Shown: one piece after another, positions 49,586-62,246 of the stretch | Layout of the letters: each line of letters opens with the position of its first letter | How positions within the stretch are numbered: position 1 is the stretch's first letter | Source of the DNA: Chlorocebus sabaeus | Taxonomy: Eukaryota; Chordata; Mammalia; Primates; Cercopithecidae | NCBI RefSeq assembly: GCF_047675955.1 | Contig: NC_132913.1 | Location: 72,163,236-72,227,235 of the forward strand | Direction: 5' to 3' | DNA length: 64,000 nt | Notes under the pieces: model-generated | Databases searched by the model: none | Seen by the model: the letters and a program-made list of their open reading frames with translations, nothing else | Told to the model about the DNA's origin: nothing | Position numbers and translations under genes: made by a program

Positions 49586-51333
49586 TATTATGTTTTTAAC
49601 TTCACATTCCAATTATTCTTCATTAGTATATAGAAAAGCAACTGAATTTTATATAGTAATCTTGTACCCTGCTAGCTTTACCAGTTTGCTAAATTTTTCG
49701 TTGGTTCTTTGGGATTTTCTACATAGACAATCGTATTATGTGTGAACCAAGTTTATTTCTTCTTTCCCAATATTTATACCTTTATTTTCTCTTCTTGTCT
49801 TATTGCTGCAGCTAGAACATCCAGTATAATGTTGGATAAGAGTGTTAAGGGGGGCATCCTTGCATTGTTCCTGATCTTAAGGAAAAGCATGTATTTTTTC
49901 ACCTTAAATATTGTGTTAGCTGAAATATGATGTTAGAATTTCTCTAAATTTTTTAAGCTAATTTTTCTTCATTAGCCTGTTATCAACAAGTTTGCATTAA
50001 TTAATTGTTGAATGCTGAGACTTTATTTTGAAAATAGACATTATTATTTTAAATATTTATTCTGCTTCTTTTGCTTTTATTTATGCCTTTCTCCTACATG
50101 AATGTTATGCCTTTTGTAATTGTCCCACAGTTCTTGGCTATTCTTGTCCTTTTAAAGAATATATCTCTTATCTATTTGCTTTCCAGGTTGGATAATTTTT
50201 ATTAACATGTCCTCAGGTTCACTGATACTTTCCTTAGTGATATTCATCTTGCTAATATACTCATCAAAATCATCCTTAATTTTGATTAATTTTTTTTTTA
50301 TTTCTAGCACTTCTTTCTGATTCTTGCTTACAATTTCAGTCTCTCACATTACATCACCTATTTGGTCATGCATATTGTCTACCTTTTTCATTAGCACATA
50401 ACACGTTAATCATAGTTATTGTAAATTGCCTATATGATCATTCTAAAATAAACTTTATATTTGAGTCTTGTTCTGATGTTTGCATTGTGTCTTTGGATCA
50501 TGTTTTTTCTTGTCTTTTAGCATGCCTTATATCATATTATAGTTAATGAAAGCTGGACATCATGCATCAGGTAATAGAAATTCAGGAATTAGGCTTTTAA
50601 AGTCAGGTTTTTTTGTTTATCTGGCTAGTGCTGTGTTTAATATTTGCTATGGATTTATGTTTAGTTTCCTCATTTTTCCCTCCCCGGTTGTCTGTTTATC
50701 CCTAAGAACTACCTAAATTACCTGTTTTGACAATAATTCACCAATATCATTCTGGAGCACTGTAGGTGTGGTGTTAAGGTGTTGGGGAGGGGAAATGTTC
50801 TATATAATTCAATACTTCAAACATAAATTTTAGTCACTGGAATGTGACTCAGAAGCATTTCAATATTTTTTCCCCTATTACATGACACAGAATCTATAGA
50901 GGGGTCTAGAGTTGTTTAATTATTTTTTCCCCCAAGTCAGACAACACTCTCATAAAAAAGTTTCTCCTGGAGGGCAAATCTTTGCTATGGAGACAGCTCT
51001 GAACCTATTTCGAAATGGCTACTTTTTCTCTGGGTGTATTTCAAAAGGGTTACTTTCCCTTTCCTCCTGACTAAAACATAAAGAGATGTTTTTTCCAGTT
51101 TTCACGGTGAGCTGGAGTTGCTGGAACCCAAGCAAATGTGATGATTGATACATTTTGGCTTTGTGTACCCGCCCAAATCTGATCTTGAATTGTAATCCCC
51201 ACATGTTGAGGGAGGGACCCGGTGGGAGGTAATTAGATCATGAAGGTGGTTTCCCCATGCTGTTCTTGTGACAGTGAAGTATTCAGTGAAGTATTCAGTG
51301 AGTATTCAGGAGATCTGATGGTTTTAAAGTGTG

Positions 51334-51513
51334 GGCCTAGCAGGGTACAGTGACTCATACCTGTAATCCCAACACTTTAGGAGGCCGAGGTGGGCGGAGC
51401 AATTGAGGTCAGAGGTTCTAGACCAGCCTGGCCAACATGGTGAAACCCCTTCTCTACTAAAAATATACAAAGTAGCCAGCTGTCAGAGTGAGACTCCGTG
51501 AAAGAAAGAAAAA

Positions 51514-51585
<72 letters not shown>

Positions 51586-51749
51586 ATTAGCCAGGTGTGG
51601 TAGTGCACTCCTGTAATCCCAGTGACTCAGGAGGCTGAGGTAGGAGAATCACTTGAACCCAGGAGGTGGAGGTTGCAGTGAGCCAAGATTACACCACTGT
51701 ACTCCAGCCTAGGTGATAGAGTGAGACTCAGAAAAAGAAAAAAAAAAAA
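51334..51749 (+). mobile_element. Composite Alu with internal Alu-tail piece and (GAAA)n
   Basis: An Alu left arm runs to 'tacaaagtagccagctg', then 'tcagagtgagactccgt' (normally the very end of an Alu), a GAAA array, and then 'aattagccaggtgtggtagt' through a complete right arm and A tail. The segment 'agccagctg' is repeated as 'agccaggtg' on the other side of the array. Confidence 0.9.
51500..51585. repeat. (GAAA)n microsatellite
   Basis: About 86 bp, some 20 units, nearly perfect after a short A-rich interruption at the left. Length is likely polymorphic. Confidence 0.97.
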
Positions 51750-52290
51750 GGAATGAAGTATGGGACTTCTCCTTTGCGCTCTCTCTCTCGCCTGCCACCA
51801 TGTATACATATTTTGCCTCCCCTTCGCCTTCAGCCATAATTACAAGCTTCCTGAGGCCTCTCCAGCCATGTGGAACTGTGAGTCAATTAAATCTTTTTTG
51901 TTTATAAATTACCCAGTCCCTGGTAGTATCTTCACAGCAGTGTGAAAAGGACTTATAACAGCAATCCTCGTAAGACTGAGCACCTAGAATTTTTTCTCTG
52001 TCAAGCTAGTCCACACTCAGGCTATAGCAATTCCTCAAAATTACCTTTAAGTGTTTCTGCAAGTTACTGGCTCCAGCTCCTTTTGCATCAGGTCTACTGA
52101 TCATGGTTGTGATTGTCTTTGTCTAGCTTTCCAGATTACAGGGAGGTAGTTTGTCCTGTGACCTCAATTCTCTAGAGAATCTTATAAGAGTCAGTGATTT
52201 TTTATTTTCTCAGTTTTTATCTTGGTGTGTGGATAAGAGCAAAGATTTCCCACTCTTTATATAACTCAACTGAAACCAGAAGTCTGTAAA

Positions 52291-53394
52291 ATAATGCATT
52301 AATCTCAGTTCTGTTTGATTGTGAATCATGACACTATGCCAAATAGCTCATAAAGAAATTTCCTGTAACGAGAAAGAAAGTCTCTAAATAATTACAATAT
52401 AGAAAATATTAGACTTAAGATTTACTTATGAACTGTAATATAATCTTTATTTCTGCCTTGCAGATTTGTTTTTAAATAATATTTTGTACCAATCAGTACT
52501 TTTTCAGATACACATTTCAGAAGGGCAACTCAATTTAGATAGAGTCAAAAGTCCCAGGAACAAGCTAATATGAGACTTGGCTATAGCTAGGGGATCAAAA
52601 TTTGTGATCAGGAATGCATTTCTGCTATGTCATTGAGGTGGGAGATGAGGCATGAAGTTTGGTAATTCTATAGCATCATGTACTTGACCACTATCAATTT
52701 ATAATATTGTCTCTAAGCTTGAAATCTAGTTTGTTTACCCTGATCTGAAATAATAGAGCTAGACTGTAAGCATTTCTCTTTCGTAAACAGTGTGATGTTA
52801 AACTTTGTCAGTACTGTGTCATATAGGTACATGGCTGGAGGAAAGAGCATCTCTTCCTGAATCCCATGTACTTCTATTTTGATTATTTCTATTTCTCTCT
52901 CACTGCTGACAGTGTTATATTTGGGAGATATCTGTTTACTTCTGCCCAGTGATAAGTCTAGAGAAAGCAGTCCCTCAGTGATCTAATAGTTTGGCTTTGG
53001 AGCAGTGACCACTTCAATGATGAGGGACTCTACAGAAACACCACAAACTAGAAGTATGTGCTATTCAGCCCCAAGAGCTGTTGGAAAAAAAATCCTGTCC
53101 TCTGTTTCCATAAATTTACTAAGTTAATAAGTTATTTAATAAACAAAATTGAAATGGGAATTTGTAGACTTAAACAGTGTTTAACATAAACCCAACATTT
53201 TTAGTGGACCTTAGAAAACTGACAATTTAAGAACCAAACAAATGTGTGGGTTTTCAGAAAATCAAGTGAACTCTGAAATAGGAACTATGCCAATGGGTTG
53301 TCTAAGAATTGAAGAACTACTATTAAAAATATTTGCAGAAACAGCTTTGGAATAGCCAATAATTCATATTTCAAAAATAAAAATGTATAGTGGC
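52291..53394. other. Intergenic, nothing recognised
   Basis: No named repeat or gene. Confidence 0.45.
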
Positions 53395-54475
53395 ACAAAA
53401 CCTACCCAATGGGCTGTATCTATTTATTTATTTATTAAATGGACACAAAATAATTATACATATGTATATAGTAAACTGATATGTTTCAATACATATATGC
53501 ATTGTATAATAATCAAATCAGGGTATTTAGCATTTTTATTATCTCAAAGATTCATCGTTAGTGGTGAGAACATTCAAAATCATCTCTTCCAGTTATTTTG
53601 AAATATACTACCAATATTGTTAATTTTAATTACCTTTATTCACAATAGTGCATCAGCACTTATTCCTTCTATCTAACTGTGACCCTATAACCATTAGCCA
53701 ACCTCTCCCTCATCCCCCTCCCCACTCAATTCCCCAGACTCTGGTAATCACTATTCTACTCTCTCCTTCTATGAGATCGAGTGTTTTAGATTCTGCATAT
53801 GAGTGATATCATGCAGCATTTGTCTTTCTGTGCCTAGCTCACTTTGGTTAATGTCTTCCAGGTTCAACTACATTGGTGCAAATGACAAAAATTCATTTTT
53901 TTTTTTTTATGGCTGAATAGTATTCAATATATACAGATTTTCTTTCTCCATTCATCTGTTGGTGAACACTTGAGTTGATTCCATATCTTAGCTATAGCAC
54001 TGCAATAAACATGGTAGTGCATATATCTATTTGACATACTGATTTCATTTTTGTGGGGTATGTACCCAGTAGCGGAATTGCCTGGATCATATGGTAGTTC
54101 TATTTTTAGTTGTTTGGAGGAATCCACATATTGTTTTCCATAGTGGCTGAACTAATCTACATTTCCAACAGTGTGTAAGAGTTCCCCTTTCTACACATCC
54201 TCACCAGCATCTGTAATCTTTTGTCTTTTTGATAATTGTCATTCTAACTGAGGTAAGGTGACCCCTCACTGTAGTTTTGATTTGAATCTCCCTAATGATT
54301 AGTGATATTGACTATTTTTACATATGTACCTGTTGGCCATTCATATTTCTTCCTTTAACAGATTGACAGATGCCTATTTAGGTCTTTGCCCATCTTTTAA
54401 TTTGATTTTTTTTTTTTCTGCTGAGTTGGTTGAGTTCTTCCTATATTACTGGATGTTAACCCCTTGTCCCAATGG
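53395..54475 (-). mobile_element. L1 3' end (L1PB/L1MA-like), antisense
   Basis: Reversed 3' UTR and ORF2 end: 'ggtaatcactattctactct', 'tgatatcatgcagcatttgt', 'atggctgaatagtattcaat', 'ctaatgattagtgatattga'. The minus frame 53924-54127 contains ORF2 C-terminal wording. It is truncated near 54475. Confidence 0.85.
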
Positions 54476-56393
54476 TACTGTTTTAATGAAGAATCTATCA
54501 TCCAAGTGCTCACTGTCTTTTCACTAAATTTCCAAGAACTAATTGTAAGTGTATATGGATGACGATTAATTTTCCTCATGGAAATATTCCACTATTTATT
54601 TTACAAACCTTATTACTAAAGAATAACAGACTTCCTACAGCACTAAATTTCCTTGGGTAGTATAAATTTTTAACAGTCCCGGATTTCTTCCTGTAACTAT
54701 TTCCTTGGGACCACTGTCAATAGACTGCTTCTTTCTTCTCTATGAAACTACTTCAGCAAATATTAAATTTATAAATTGAATGGCAGAGATTTGCTTTGTA
54801 AACAAATAGTCAAAATAATTTGCAGCATTTGTTTGTAGAGGATTCACAAAATTCTCCTGTCATTAACAAAATTATATATGATTTAGATATTTGTATGCTT
54901 GTTATAAATATGATTTAAGAAGAAACTAACAGTGAAATGCTGTTCTGGAATCTTTATGGATTAAAAAAAATCTAATGAAGTAGGTAGAAAACAAGAAACT
55001 GAGTTTCTAGAAACTTAGGTTTGACTCTTCCAAATAATTTTCAAAGATTACTGTGTTTACTAAATACTGAAGCTGGAGATCTCGTATCTTTGGGACTGAC
55101 CCTTAGAGAGAAAGTACTAATGATTCTTTTCACTATTTCTTGAAATACTCCTCTGTTGTCTGTAGAATAGACAAACTAGTAAAAACAATACATATATTCA
55201 AAATTTACAACAGTTTAAGATCTCACTTTATGTTAGAGTCTAGCTCAAACACAACACCTGCTTTGTCTTTCCAGAAGTTAATTCTCAGTGATAGTTTTGT
55301 GTAAACCTTTTAGGTTTTTCTGTTTTTGTTTGTGTTTTTTTGGCACACATTCCAACAGAACAATATAACAGATGAGAAGAAAAGATATTTGTTTGCCTTT
55401 ACCTGGGAAAACATAATATACTAAAAAGTACTGCCTCAGGATTTAGAGTCTCTGTCTTTGTTCTCTCAATTTAAGGTTTTTTTTTTTTTTTTTTCTTAAT
55501 CTTTGTTAATCCAATATGTAGATTACTGATAGTCTATGATCTGTTTATCTGGATATCTATAATTCAAACTCTGTCTATTCATCTATCTGGAAAGACATGA
55601 TCACTCTTTCTGTCTCTGTTTCTGTTTCACTGTCTCTATAGCTGTGCATCTGCATAGCTACAGAGAGAAGCTAAATTGGTTAGGAAGGAGTATAAAGTTT
55701 CTGAAAGTATAAAGCTGAAGTTTGTCATCTGGAATGATTTGTCTGTCAAAGATAGTATATTAGCTAAGGAAAGATTATTGGCTATTCAAAATTACCCAAA
55801 ATTGATAACAAAATGACGACAAAAATTTCTAGAATTGTGTATTGTAAACAACAGATTCCCAATTTTTCTAAAATAGTAAATCCTTGTATGACTTTACACA
55901 TTATTTTTTCACACTTTCCTCACTTAGTTCTAATATGTAATAAGGATTGAGATCCCTTAGATGAGTGTAAAATCAAAGGAGGACAAGTAACTGAGATGGT
56001 GATACCGAAGTTCACAAAGACAGAATTTTTCCTCTTTATTTTGTTAAAACACAAAAATTGTTATAAGATCATTTTACAGCAACCAGTATCTGAATATTTT
56101 TCTATTTTTTTTCTGTAAGACATGATCTTTTATGTCTGGCTCTTGGCCTCAAGTCCAGTAGGTGGTTTTCTTGCATTTGAAAGAGTTTTAATTAGGACTA
56201 TTACATGAAATTTACCTTAATGAACTTCAGATTTTAATAAATAGCAAACATCATCATGATGTTGGTCAGACCTATTGCTGAGTTAATGTCTGTTGATTCT
56301 TCAGAACTGGAATTTTTTCAGGTTACTTAAGAAATAGTATGATGCCCCAAATTTTACTGCACACTTTTCCCCTACTTTATATTGTGTCATTTT
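54476..56393. other. Intergenic, a poly-T run only
   Basis: A T-rich run lies at about 55476-55496. Otherwise nothing is recognised. Confidence 0.45.
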
Positions 56394-56965
56394 GTTGAGA
56401 CTCGGAAAAGAATACTCCAAAATGAAGGCATCTGAGGCAAAAGATTTTCTTTCACCTTCTTCCACCCTCCTGTTAGAATCTCTTCTTTCCTAAAGCAGGT
56501 CCTGGAAACCAGAACCCCTTCTGCCTAAAGCTAGCCATAAAACCTGAAAAACTTTAATCGTCCTCACCTTTCTGTGTAAAAACTGGTCATAGATAAATTA
56601 TCTAACTTACCTTGTTTGACTGTAGGTCAAAAAAGCCCCCCTACCCCACACCCAAAAGGAAGGAACGCATACTTAGAGAGACCATGAAAAACCTAGAGAG
56701 ACAGGCCTTGCTGGATTTTCCATCTATTAACATTAGATCATACCCTTTTTTTTCCCAATCATATTTCTGCCTGGCTGCTGATCATTTGTTGAACCTAAGG
56801 ATAAAATGGACAGTTTCTCCTGTATCTTTGGGTTTTCACTCTTAAGGCTCCCATGTAGACATTACATAAATTTGAATTCCTTTTCTCCTACTAATCTTCC
56901 TCTTGTCAGTCATTTTTCAGGAAACCTTCAGAAGGTGAAGAGAAAATTTTCCCATGGCCCTGGCA
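56394..56965 (+). mobile_element. Probable ERV1-class LTR, sense
   Basis: It starts 'tgttgagactcggaaaagaa' and contains 'cataaaacctgaaaaacttt', 'tttgactgtaggtcaaaaaa', 'ctgcctggctgctgatcatt', a polyadenylation-like 'ggataaaatgga', 'tgtatctttgggttttcact', and ends near 'catttttcaggaaaccttca' and 'ggccctggca'. This order is that of an ERV1-type LTR I recognise only generally. The subfamily is not assigned. Confidence 0.55.
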
Positions 56966-59128
56966 ATTGCAAAGATTTTTAGTTTGTTTTAAAAATTTTT
57001 GCTAGTGATTATATTACCTATATAATAATAACCATAAGTAGAAGACCTCCGGACATATAAAATGTAGGTATCTTAGCTACAGTTTTTCAGATGTATATTT
57101 TGTTAATATGATTTTAATGAATGAAAAATAACAAAATTAAGATATGTTTTAACCTAAAATATAAAATAAAATGTGAAAGTCACTTCTCCTTATCAAAGCC
57201 TACCACACTGTCTGGTGTTTGAAATTATTTAGGTTGTTTTCTTGTCTATGAAAACATGTATCTAGAGCTGTATCTGTATACACATACACAAACCCATGTA
57301 GAAATGTAGACTTTCCAAACACAAAAATATCCTTATTCAATTAAAAGCACATTGGGCTATACATGTTTATTCATCTTTGATTTTATAATTATATTTATCT
57401 TATACCTTATAGATCAACTTTTTAATAACTCACTTATATTTTTAAATTAATTGACCAAATATGCCCATCTTATTCCTTTGTAAACATTTTATGTTTTATC
57501 TATATGTAGTTTTATCTCATTCTCTATCCTGATGTATATTTTGCTTCCTTTCTGTCTTTTCTTTCATAGGTAATGCTTTTTAAGAAATAATGTGTTTTTC
57601 AATGTATTCTTTGTACCTTTTTATAACCACCTTTGAGGGACTCTATCTCTGTATTTTTGTCAGTTTTTCTATATTTTATAATTTGTTAATTTTCTTTTAT
57701 ATTTGTCAGTTTCTGAAACCTTATTTTTCTTCTTGTTTCTTACATTTAAAATTTACTTAATTTATCTAAATGCTATTGTTTAATAACAAAACTTATCTTT
57801 AGTAATAAAAATGCAACTTTTCCTATATTTGGGGCACATTTTCCTACACATTTGTGTATATTTTCCTACACATTTGAGGCACTTTTATTTTGAACTTTTA
57901 TTTTGTATTTTGATTTGATTTACTCATATGGTAATTATTTTAGTACATTGGAATGGTGTTCAATTTTTTTCATAGATTCTTAAATTGAACTTTACCTCTA
58001 GTTTTATTACAATTTGATGAGAATGTGCTCTGCAGCTTATCTATTTGGAATTAATCAAATGTGTCTTTGTGACAGTGTATCATCTTTATATTATAAATTA
58101 AATACTAAATTCAAGACTTGCACATAGATGATCAATTTCTAAAGCTATGAAACACTCACTCCTAGACCAAGTCAGGCACAACATTGTTGTGATGGCACTG
58201 TATACTAAATGTGGAACTCACATCTTGCCTTCTATGGCTCTCTCCATTGGCTGACTAGAAATTTTCATGTAAAAATGGGAGTGAAGAGGTGATGTTTTGT
58301 AAACATTTGATCATTTTTGTGAGTATAATACATTCCCAAATCAGGTTCCATATCTAAATAAATAACTTTGCTCTAATTATGGCTAACATGTTAACGTTTT
58401 TTCTCTCCTACTTCTATTTTTGAAATATGTTTCATCAGAGAGGGACTCACTACTAATACTATAGCTCTCACTTGATCTTTTTCTTTTTCTTTTTTTGAAA
58501 GATAAAAGCAGTGATAATTAAGTTTAAGTTGTTCATCACCTCCCTTTATGTGTGCAACTTCTCAAGTACCCCATTACTGGTTAAACACTTAATGCTGGAG
58601 GATGGGGATTCCTGACACCAGGTTACATTTCATTAGCATGAACAGCTGGAGCCTGAAATGGAAGGCACCATAGGGACTAATTACCTGAAAAGATTTAAAC
58701 AGCAAATACCTACCAGAATCTTTTTCACAGAAAGCAAAGCTGTGTTAACAACCCATATATAAAGCTGCTGCATGCCTAAGACTAATATTTATTTGAATTT
58801 TAAATGTTTTAAAGTCTCTCCACTGTAATACCGCTCTGTGATGAAATTTATCTAAGCCTCATTCACTGTGTCTTATCCTGTAGTATTATGAGCTTAACCT
58901 CGCTGGTATATTTGATGTGGCAGATCTTAGGGATATGTGTCAGTGGAGACCTTAGAGAAGCACACACATTTTTTGATAACTGCTGTTGTGAGACTCAAGG
59001 AAGCCATTTGAATGTATTTGACTAGAAGATAATTAAACATTTGTCAGCTATGTTTGAACAGGAGTTCTGATCCCAGGGTCCCTGGGCTCCAGAGAATATG
59101 AGAAGCACCTGAAATTATAAACAATGGC
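56966..59128. other. Intergenic, nothing recognised
   Basis: AT-rich. A small direct duplication, 'attttcctacacatttg', occurs twice at about 57838-57882. Confidence 0.45.
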
Positions 59129-59197
59129 ATATACATATATATATATATATACACACACACACGGACATACACACACACACACACACACACACATACA
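59129..59197. repeat. Compound (TA)n(CA)n microsatellite
   Basis: TA dinucleotides followed by two CA blocks split by 'cggacata'. Likely length-variable. Confidence 0.95.
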
Positions 59198-60589
59198 GAT
59201 GAGCAGTTTTTTAGAAGGAGTAAAGTCTCTCGTATTGCCATATGTATCCTACAGTATTAAGATGCCCTAATGTATTACAGCTGCATACCCTCCCCTACCC
59301 CAAATATTACTCACCTAGATGCTTTTTATTCTCTAAAATCATAGTAAAAAATTTACTTGGATTGTCAAAACTAAATAAATAAATAAATGTGTGATATATT
59401 CCTGAGGAGAAGAGGCTGGCTCGTCTTATGGAAAAGAGAGATAGAGAGTATCAATCACATAAAGCAGGATGTACCAATACAGGTCAATATGCCACTGGGG
59501 GAATTTTTTAGCCACCTGGGATAAAAAAGAAAATACAGTGTTCATAATTTTAATGCTTTTCGCTTAATCCAACATCATATTTTGCTATATTTAAATCTTA
59601 AATGCGGATTTCTCCTATTAACTGATAGTGATGATAGCTGTGTGGGTATTTGTTTTTGTATTCTTACATAGTAAAGTGCTAAAGTAGGGCTGAGCCAAAT
59701 TGTTTCTTATTTGAAAAGATACAAAACCTAAAGTTTGGGTACTACGGCTACATTGTCTCTCCACTTATTTTTCGTAAACTCTGCCCCCAGTCCCCTGCCA
59801 ACATTGAGAGTCACTATTTAATCAGTTACTGGTTCTAGCGTTATGAAATAATTGGATTGTCTGGGACTGAATGGTTTTCTGGAACACCGAACTTACAGTG
59901 CTGAGTGAAGTAAGTTTGATAAAAACTGAAATCCACTGTAAAAAATAAAACTTAATGATTGAAAAAAATCATCTGGGAGGTTGGCATAAATGTTGACATA
60001 TCAGAAATACATCTTGAAAGAGCAGTATTAAGAATTATTTTTTTAAAAACTTCTACATCATAGTTTTATCCCAGACCATTCCTATCAATTATCTTTGTGA
60101 TTTCTCAAATCACACTGGTCATTGCAATTTCACCTATGCTGAATCCTGGTAGTCACTGAAAAAATACTAAGTAGCTACAGTCTATAAAATGCCATCACAA
60201 TGTAGATTCTAATAGTATACACTTTCTACTGCAGTAACTTTCAAACAGTAAATGTTTATGTCTGGGGCACATTCATTAAAAGAGAAAGGAAAGGGAATTC
60301 TCTGTAATTTCTCTCTTTGACATTGCCTACTACCTGCAAACCCAGTATAGCTTTCAATCTAGCACATATAAATGATGTTGGCAAAACTACTTCATACTCT
60401 CTGCAAAGTGGGTCTATGGACAAAGGGCCTTTGCCATTTTAAAGTGGTAAAAATTAAGTAATTGGTTGTGTCTTATATTTCCCACTATTTGAATAAGAAA
60501 AGATACATGGATACATATGACTGTAACATTTACAAAGTCTATATACTTCATATTTAAAATATAAAGGGTTTCAAGAGAGCATGAGTGTG
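59198..60589. other. Intergenic, nothing recognised
   Basis: No named repeat apart from a short (AAAT)n near 59370-59388. Confidence 0.45.
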
Positions 60590-60978
60590 ATGGTTAATTA
60601 TACCTGTCAACTTGGCTGGGCCATGGTGCCTAGATATTTAGCCAAACACTATTCTGAAAGTTACTCTAAAGGTGTTTTTTTTGGTTGGCAATTCCATTTA
60701 GACAGGCAGACTTTGACTAAGGCAGATGACCCTCCATAATGTGGTTGGGCCTACTGCAATCAGTTGAAGGCTTGATTAGAACAAAGAGGCACCTCCTCTG
60801 TGCAACAGGAAACTCTGCCAGCAGACTGCCTTTACACTTGGACTATAGCTCTTCCCTAGATTTTCAGCCTGTTGGCCTATCCTGCATATTTTGGGGACCT
60901 GCATCTTCACAGTTGTGTGGGTAAATTATTTAAAATAAATATCTCTGTTGATTTTCTTTCTCTGGAAAACCATAATAC
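60590..60978 (+). mobile_element. MLT2-type ERVL LTR, sense, probably solo
   Basis: It starts 'tgatggttaattatacctgt' and 'caacttggctgggccatggt', then 'gaccctccataatgtggttg', 'cagttgaaggcttgattaga', 'ctgccagcagactgccttta' and a polyadenylation-like 'aaataaatatctctg'. It ends near 'ctctggaaaaccataataca'. No internal sequence adjoins it. Confidence 0.82.
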
Positions 60979-60994
60979 AATGAGTATATAAATC

Positions 60995-61600
60995 ATCCTG
61001 GTCCAGGAAGAATTTGTCTTATGGATACTGGTGGGCTAGGGGAGATCGCCAAACTCCAGTGGGATCTCACCCCCTGTTGGTGTCACAGGAAGAAATTTAA
61101 GGTCTAGTCAGGAAATAGTGAAAGTACAGAGATTTACTGCAAAGTAAAATTAAACACACAAGAAAGGGAGTACAGCTGTACTCAAGAGAATGTCATGCCC
61201 AGCAAGGTTTTGATTTTCTGTTTTGTGGGTTTCTTTAACCAAGTGGTGGAATATTTATGAAGATTCCTGGAAAAAGGTGAAGATTTCTCAGAACTATGGT
61301 GTTTCCCATTTTTACACCAAACATGCATATTCCCAGAACTGCCACGGCACTGTTGGTGTGTGATTTCATATATCAATTAGTATTGAGGTCCTACATGAAA
61401 CCTAGGTCAAATCCAGTACCATTTTGGGCCCAGTCTTAGCCAGTTTGACTCACATTATGTTTTTCAGGGTCTTATCAGCCTTTAGTTTATGCAGCTATTT
61501 CAACAGTCTCCTTTTCACTATTTATGTGAAGCTGATGCCTGGAATGTTCTATCCTCCTGTGACCACCATCTATTATTCTTATCTCATTATCAGCATTTTT
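60995..61600 (-). mobile_element. Possible LTR-derived sequence, unclassified
   Basis: 'ggagatcgccaaactccagt' and 'gtcacaggaagaaatttaag', followed by 'ggtgtgtgatttcatatatc', have the feel of a repetitive LTR read in reverse. I cannot name the family. Strand and limits are guesses. Confidence 0.3.
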
Positions 61601-62246
61601 ATTTTCCCAATTTATAGCATGTTGAAGGATATTGGATTCTGTATATTATATCAAAGTGTTCACAATTATAATTAAGAAATATTTTAAATTTGCTGTTCAG
61701 GGTTAATTAATGGAAAAGCTTGATTGTGTCTTAAAAAGAGCATCTGAATAGAACTCATTAAATTTGAGAAAATGATAATTAAAGTCAAATATAAAAAGCC
61801 AGGAATCTTGGGATAAACAAGCAGCTGTTTGTTGGCATGTTAATGGCAGACAGGATTTATGTGGACTTAACAGAGGTGAGATTACTGAGCTGCAGCAAAG
61901 ATTAAAGTTGGTGTTAATCCATACAAGGCCTTAGTACTATGAAGAAAAGCAGGGAATAAGAAAAAAAAATCCTTGAAAAAAATTTTAGTTTTAACAAAGT
62001 TTTAAAAAAATCTATTCATTAATTACAATAATGACAAATGGGCATATTTGAAGAATTAAAATTCTGAATAATTATTCTTGAATGAAAAAACTGAAAGCTA
62101 GCAAGATAGAAATTGCTACTAAAATATAATTTTAAAATAAGAAGTAGTAATAAAGAATTCCAGGTAGTCTGAATGAGAATTTGAATAATCTGCTCAATTA
62201 TAATGATATAGTTTCATAGTAAATATAATATATTCTTGATGAATAT
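61601..62246. other. Intergenic, nothing recognised
   Basis: AT-rich with no named element. Confidence 0.45.

Larger units (their letters stand above)
51146..51960 (+). mobile_element. MST/THE1-type LTR, sense, interrupted by a composite Alu
   Basis: It starts near 'tgatacattttggctttgtg' and 'gcccaaatctgatcttgaat', and ends 'cagcagtgtgaaaaggactt' and 'ataaca'. 'gtattcagtgaagtattcag' is a short local duplication at 51280-51310. It is split by the Alu at 51334-51749. Solo-LTR status is inferred because no internal sequence adjoins it. Confidence 0.82.
48880..52290 (-). mobile_element. Ancient L1/HAL1-like element, antisense, carrying later insertions
   Basis: Diverged reversed L1 wording runs through 48880-49035, 49586-50560 and, less clearly, 50560-51140 and 51965-52290. 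Examples are 'atccagtataatgttggata' and 'gtcctcaggttcactgatac'. It is interrupted by an MLT1 LTR with a monomeric Alu (49036-49585) and an MST LTR with a composite Alu (51146-51960). Confidence 0.6.

Noticed and set aside
51500..51585. The regular GAAA array as a CRISPR-like or designed repeat
   Set aside because: Four-base units with no spacers next to Alu sequence: an ordinary microsatellite in a eukaryotic genome.
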